In this document: positions 57,686-64,000 of the stretch, piece after piece
Layout of the letters: each line of letters begins with the position of its first letter
Numbering within the stretch: position 1 is the stretch's first letter
From: Brasenia schreberi
Taxonomy: Eukaryota; Streptophyta; Magnoliopsida; Nymphaeales; Cabombaceae
Length of the DNA: 64,000 nt
Direction: 5' to 3'
Assembly: GCA_036023115.1 (NCBI GenBank)
Contig: JAYKKT010000091.1
Coordinates: 29,516,001-29,580,000 of the forward strand
Translations under genes and position numbers: made by a program
Notes under the pieces: generated by a model
Told to the model about the DNA's origin: nothing
The model's database searches: none
What the model saw: only the letters and a program-made list of their open reading frames with translations

Positions 57686-60600
57686 AACAACAACAATAAC
57701 AACTAAGCCTTTTCCCATACTAAACGGGGTCGTCTATATAGATTCTAGGTTTTCACAGAGTCTTATCATGTACCATGTTAGCAGTTAACTCACAATAAGC
57801 TAGATCATTCTTTATTGTTTCTTTCCAACACTTTTGTGGTCGTCCTCTACCTCTTTTAATACTTTCCAAATGTAGTTTTTCATACCTTCTTACAGGTTCT
57901 TCTTTTAATCTTCTTTCTATATGTCTAAACCATCTTAAATGATATTCTCTCATTTTATCCTCTATTGGTGTCACTCCTAATTTTTTTCTAATAACCTCAT
58001 TATGTATATGGTCTTTTCTTATATGACCGCTCATCCATTTCAACATTTTCATTTCTGTCACTGATCTTTTGTACATTTTGATGATTAACTGCCCAACACT
58101 CGGAACCATAAAACATGGCAGGTCTAATTGTTGCTCTATAATATTTATCTTTTAACTATAATGGTATCTTCTTATTACAAAGAATACTTGATGCTCTTCT
58201 CTACTTTAACTAACCTGCATTAATTTTGTGCGCAACATCTCCATCAATTCTTCTATCAATATAAAAAATTAACCATATAAGTATTTAAAACTTTCCTTTC
58301 AGGGATGCAATATGTGACAATTTTAATTTTTGTATCCTCTGAAATAACCAAATGATCAAACTTACATTCTATATATTATGTCTTTGTTCTACTAAGTCAG
58401 AAGCCTTTACTTTTTAATGTTTCTCTCCATAGTTCCAATTTTCTATTAACTTTTTCCTTAGACTCCTTCACTAATACAATGTCATCTGCAAATAACATAA
58501 ACCAAGGTACTTCATCTTGAATATGTTTTGTTAACTCATCAATCACCATTATAAATATGGACTTAAAATTGATCTTTGATGTAACAAATATTAAGTTCAA
58601 AGAAGTTTGTCATTCTTTCATGAGTTCTCACACATGTTTTTGCACCATCGTAATGTCTCTTATATGGTTTATGTATATCAATGAGATGCTTCTTTTTTTC
58701 AAGGTTCTTCAAAAAACCTTCCTCTGTACCCTATCGTAAGCTTTTTATAGATAAATGTACTCTCTCCTCATTTCTTGGGCATCTTTTGGTTTCTCTATAT
58801 TTCATTAAATAGTCTTGTGAGCCAAGTGATTCTTGTTTCACCTAGGATTTTCCAAACTTCTATAGGAATATTGTTTAGTCCTACCAATTTATCACCCTTC
58901 ATATGTTTAAGAGCCTCTTTGACTTCATTCTTTTGAATACATCGGTAGAAATTATGGTTTATATACTTTTCTGATTTGGCTAACTCTCCTAAGTTAATAC
59001 TAACATCTTTATTTTCATTAAAAAACTTATAAAAATAGTTTTTCTATCTATTTCTTATATTATCATTTGCCACTAAAAATTTTTCATCATCATCTTTGAT
59101 GCATCTAACAGAATTAAGATCTTTAGTTTTCTTATTTCTAGCCCTAGTTATCCTAAAAATCTCCTTCACCCTCTTTTGAGTTGAGTTTTTTATATAAATC
59201 CTCTCGAATTTTAGTTTTTGCTTTAGTGACGACCTTTTTCGCTTCCTTCTTTGCTTTCTTATAAGCCTCTAAAATTTTACTAGTTTTCTTAGGGTAATAT
59301 AATTTGTAACATGCCCTCTTACCTTGATTTTATTTTTGACTATTTGACTCTACCACCAAGCTTTTTTTGTGCCGGTACACCTCCCTTAGATTCACTAACA
59401 TATTTTTCACCACTTTCCTAATATGCATAGCCATATTGTTCCACATAACACAAGGTGTACCAACATAATTCCAAGCATCTCCTTGAAGGACTTTCTGTTT
59501 AAATATATCTTTTTTCTCGCTTTTGAGGTTCCACCATTTAGTCTAAATAGCTCGATGCACTCTTTTCTTCTTTGTTCATTTTTTTATTTATAAATCCATA
59601 ACTATAAGTTGATGTTGGGTGATTAAGCTTTCTCCTTCAATTGCCTTGCAATATTTACAACACGCTCTATCTTTTTTTCTAAAAATAAAGTAATCAATTT
59701 ATGTTTGTGATAAGCCACTCTTATAAGTAATTAAATATTCATCTCATTTTTTGAAGATTGTATTGACTATAAAGAGATCAAATGTCATAGCAAAATTTAA
59801 AATCTCCCTACCTTCCTCATTTATATCCCCAAAACCAAAGTTTCTATGAATATCTTGATATCCTAATGCCTCTTTACCGACATGTCCATTTAAGTCTCCT
59901 CCTAAACAAATCATCTCCCTTTGTGGAATTCTTTGAATCACATTATCTAACTCTTCCCAAAAAACCATCTTTATGCTATCTTCTAGTATAAATTTAAAAT
60001 CTCTCTACCTTCATCATTTATATCCCCAAAACCAAAGTTTCCATCAATACCTTGATATCCTAATGTAGACATATCCATTTAAGTCTCCTCCTAAACAAAT
60101 CATCTCCCTTTGTGGAATTCTTTGAATCACCTTATCTAACTCTTCCCAAAAAGTTGCCTTTATACTATCTTCTACTCCTACTTGGGGTGCGTAAGCACAA
60201 ACTATATTCAAAACCTCTGCTCCTAACACTAATTTCAATATCATGATTCGATCACCATATCATTGTATGTCTACTACACTATCATTTGAATCTTTATTTA
60301 TAATAATACAAACTCCATTTCGAGCCTTTTCCTTACCTGAGTACCATAATTTAAAACTTGTATCCTCAATCTCCTTTGCTTTTTTTCCAACCCACTTTGT
60401 CTCTTGTAAACATAGAATATGAATCTTTCTCCGAATCATAGTATCTACTATCTCTATTAGCTTGTTGGACAATATTCCAATATTCAAAGAACTAATACGA
60501 ATCTTATTATCTAGGACTAGTTTCCTTACTCTCACATCCATTTATATTAAAAATGCGGAGACCCTCTTTATAATTTATTCACTACATTCGGGTGGCAATG

Positions 60601-60857
60601 TAATGGGACTAACTTCTTTACCCACACCCGTCCATGATGTGGGAACCCTCTCTGCAATTGATTCACTACGTCCAGGCAAAAATGTTGTGGTCCTTGCTTA
60701 CTTTTCACTGCATTCGAGCTCTGCAACACGTCGCTAGACGAGACGCCCCAACGCAGTACTCATAATTTATGTAATTCATGGTATAAAAATCCGACAAATT
60801 TTACATTAGCTGTCGGAAGCCTAACACGACCCTCCTCCTTTATCCGAGCTTACAACC
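57686..60857 (-). mobile_element. RTE-type LINE, copy 3
   Basis: Minus-strand LINE with all major parts, though broken. The endonuclease start is at 60541-60260 (IRISSLNIGILSNKLIEIV, MIRRKIHILCLQETKWVGKK), the middle at 60244-60044 and again at 59968-59744 because of a tandem duplication. Reverse transcriptase is partial; the active-site box is FADDIVLV (58600-58397), with a deletion before it near 58740. The 3' domain is at 58109-57753 (MSGHIRKDHIHNEV, RGRGRPQKCWKETIKNDL). The 3' tail is a run of TTG units on the minus strand (plus strand ACAACAACAACAATAACAAC near 57686). It has intact FADD residues but several stops, so it is not autonomous. Confidence 0.87.
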
Positions 60858-61867
60858 TAATATTTAAACAAAAAAAGTAAAACAAAACTCTTAAATGTTT
60901 GTCTTATATATGCTATCAAACTCCAATACCTATAAAATACATGTAATAGTTGCACTCAACGATGACGTGCAAATATAATATCACTGATAATATATGTAAC
61001 AGAGATTTTACGATATCATATATGATATTAGTGAGAGTTTAGATCAGGTAGTAATAATTATAAAATTTTAAAAACGCCTATCTTCCTTTCTAATTTTTAT
61101 TGATTCATTAGAAATATCTTTTACCGTACTAACATTTGCCTAATCAACCCGTTTCAAATGTGTTAAAATATGCTTCAGTTTATAATGACTTTTTATAAAG
61201 TCCTTTCATAATATATATATAGAAAGAGAGTCTCCGGAAGAACCCCGCCCCGGTGGCATCAGAGCTACCCCCGTGGGACTCCCGACACTATAAGACGCAT
61301 GCATGGGTAAGCCGCCCCGGGGGACAATGGCTACCCAGCCACTACTAGAATATGACAGCTTATAGTAGCTTGGGATGGGGCCCTGTATTCTCCGCTGGTT
61401 CTGAATTTCATGGGTTCGCTTCTGAAAGAATCGGGCAAACTTGAACGTGAAAAGAGGGGGCCTGGAGGCCCTCAAATTCGACAAAGAGAAAGAGAATCCA
61501 AAAGGGTAAGCCAATAACAGAACCCAACCAAACTGAAATAATTCAGTTCTGTTACTTATGCAATTTGGTTTGGACTCAGTTTTCAAATTTAAAACAAATC
61601 CAGTTATTGATTATTTCCTTGAGTTCAATTATTGACCCGAGCCGACCAATTTACCGAGGCCATGCAGCCGCCCGAGTGTGGAACTGAGTCGATCCCCCTT
61701 GCCAGGTGAGCTAACGCTGCGAGTGCGACGATTTAACAGTTTTAGCACACAGACAGTGTGCTTTCTCATCGTGTCCATGTCATGATTAGCTTCACTCCTC
61801 GAATTGGACTGAAGGGGATCCACTATCCACTGTCCAATCTAGACCCGGAACGAGGGGAGTTCGACTT
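60858..61867. other. Upstream flank of RPS13
   Basis: 60858-61200 is AT-rich. 61220-61560 is unusually GC-rich with an open minus-strand frame (61586-61206) that I do not recognise. 61690-61735 on the minus strand resembles a tRNA A box (TTAGCTCACCTGGCAAG), without a clear B box. Confidence 0.4.
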
Positions 61868-61876
61868 TTAGGGTTT
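61868..61876 (-). promoter_or_regulatory. Telo-box upstream of RPS13
   Basis: TTAGGGTTT on the plus strand (AAACCCTAA on the minus strand) lies 103 bases before the RPS13 ATG. The telo-box is a well-known element of plant ribosomal protein and translation-gene promoters and works in either orientation. A GA-rich leader follows. Confidence 0.7.
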
Positions 61877-61978
61877 TGGGTTGATATTAGAGAGAGAGAG
61901 GGGGGGATCGACTCAGTGGCCGCTGCCGCGCATTAGTGGGATCGACGCCGGCCGGCCTTTCAGCCGTTCTCTGCAACC

Positions 61979-63130
<1,152 letters not shown>

Positions 63131-64000
63131 GTATGCGACTTGTGCTCCCATTGGCTTGCTTTTTTCACCAAGTTTTGGCGCTCTTGCACTGTTCCCTATA
63201 TTAAATGTAACTCTAAAGATAGATGATCAAGTAGTTCATTTACATTGATGAGACTATAAGTTGTGTTGGACGTGGTTTTTGTTGTAGTTGTTTTTGAAAT
63301 TAGTAAGCTTCCTTACTCCACTTTCTTTTTTTCGTCTTTAATTAAAAAATTCATTTGTTTGAGTGTTTATTAGAAAGGGTCTCTACTGTTTCACGAGCTG
63401 GATGATAGTGGCTAGAAGTTTGAGTTAATGGTGGAATAAGAAAACTATCTTTGGTTTTAAATATTTGATTCCATGTGAAAACCATGAGACCCCATAGCAC
63501 ACCAGTTGTTGATACATATATGTTGTACCCTATCATAGAGAATTGAAAGTTTATGTTTAACCTTAATGAAGAAAGCATATTTCTTAGAGCAGCAAAGCAT
63601 ATTTCGTATACCACAATATGATACAGTAATATTGTGCTTGTACACACCATATTGAGCGATTCAATAGCAACACATTGGTAGCATGAGCAACAACGATACA
63701 GGCGTTTGGATCATATCTATCTAGGTATTGGAATTCAATGTTAACATAATGTAGTGAAACAGTATGCCATTTTTAACCTCTTCTCGCTTTTAGTTTATTA
63801 CTAGCAACACATATTTCTCCTGTGCTTTTGTTTCCTTGGGTGTGAATGGTAGAACATTTACATTTACCAATTTATCTTTCAGGTGAAAGATTACCATCAT
63901 TTACCAATTTCTCCTGTGCTTTTAGTTGTATGTTAGGTTTTATTGATACTCCTACTTCTCATGAAGAAAATAATTCAATTGGAACGGTTCATTGTGACTC
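63131..64000 (+). other. Probable last RPS13 intron, or 3' flank
   Basis: If 63131 is a donor, this is intron sequence running off the window. If TAG at 63129-63131 is used, it is 3' UTR and spacer. It is T-rich and has no recognised gene. Confidence 0.5.

Noticed and set aside
61690..61740. tRNA gene on the minus strand upstream of RPS13
   Set aside because: An A-box-like word is present, but no B box and no cloverleaf could be drawn.

Overview
The window is a transposon-dominated stretch of a flowering-plant nuclear genome. The evidence is three plant genes with GT-AG introns, Ty1/copia, Ty3/gypsy, hAT, MULE/FAR1-like and RTE-type elements of the kinds common in plants, and long AT-rich spacers with microsatellites. 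I cannot name the species. Coding density is low and nearly all of the recognisable transposon coding is broken by stops, frameshifts and truncation, so most boundaries given are approximate and come from homology read by eye.

Region by region. 1-3.3 kb holds a promoter and the first exon of a PCF11/PCFS4-like cleavage and polyadenylation factor, with no later exon in the window. 3.3-6.75 kb is a minus-strand copia element with a 5' LTR of about 272 bp. 6.75-8.3 kb is the C-terminal part of a hAT transposase. 8.3-14.1 kb is a plus-strand chromodomain-type Ty3/gypsy element that lacks gag and has a truncated 5' LTR. 14.1-18.85 kb holds a second gypsy family, seen as an LTR with internal sequence on both sides. 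18.85-19.2 kb is a third, minus-strand gypsy fragment. 20.5-23.3 kb is RTE LINE copy 1. 24.8-26.2 kb holds a plant gene of unknown function, here called the 25.6-kb gene. 27.5-31.35 kb is a second copia element, followed by a LINE-type RNase H fragment, an RTE tail, a copia integrase scrap and another copy of the second gypsy LTR, ending near 35 kb. 35-39 kb has no recognisable gene. 39.5-41.8 kb is a dead MULE/FAR1-like transposase with a relic OTU-like segment. 44.5-45.7 kb is an intact two-exon early nodulin-like (phytocyanin) gene on the minus strand. 47.4-53.9 kb is a rearranged block in which an 813-bp segment was copied almost perfectly into a second RTE LINE, with a patchwork of short templated pieces at one junction. 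57.7-60.9 kb is RTE copy 3. 61.9-64 kb carries the 40S ribosomal protein S13 (uS15) gene with a telo-box upstream; its last few codons probably lie beyond the window.

The three recognised genes (PCF11-like, ENODL, RPS13) and the 25.6-kb gene do not form a pathway or cluster; they are isolated genes between transposons. I found no credible new multi-gene system. The most informative unusual structures are the chimeric LINE with its templated-insertion scar (51.1-52.1 kb), the orphaned and apparently frame-disrupted PCF11 first exon, the LTR bordered on both sides by internal sequence at 15.3-17.6 kb, and the MULE with an OTU-like relic that has lost its catalytic cysteine.
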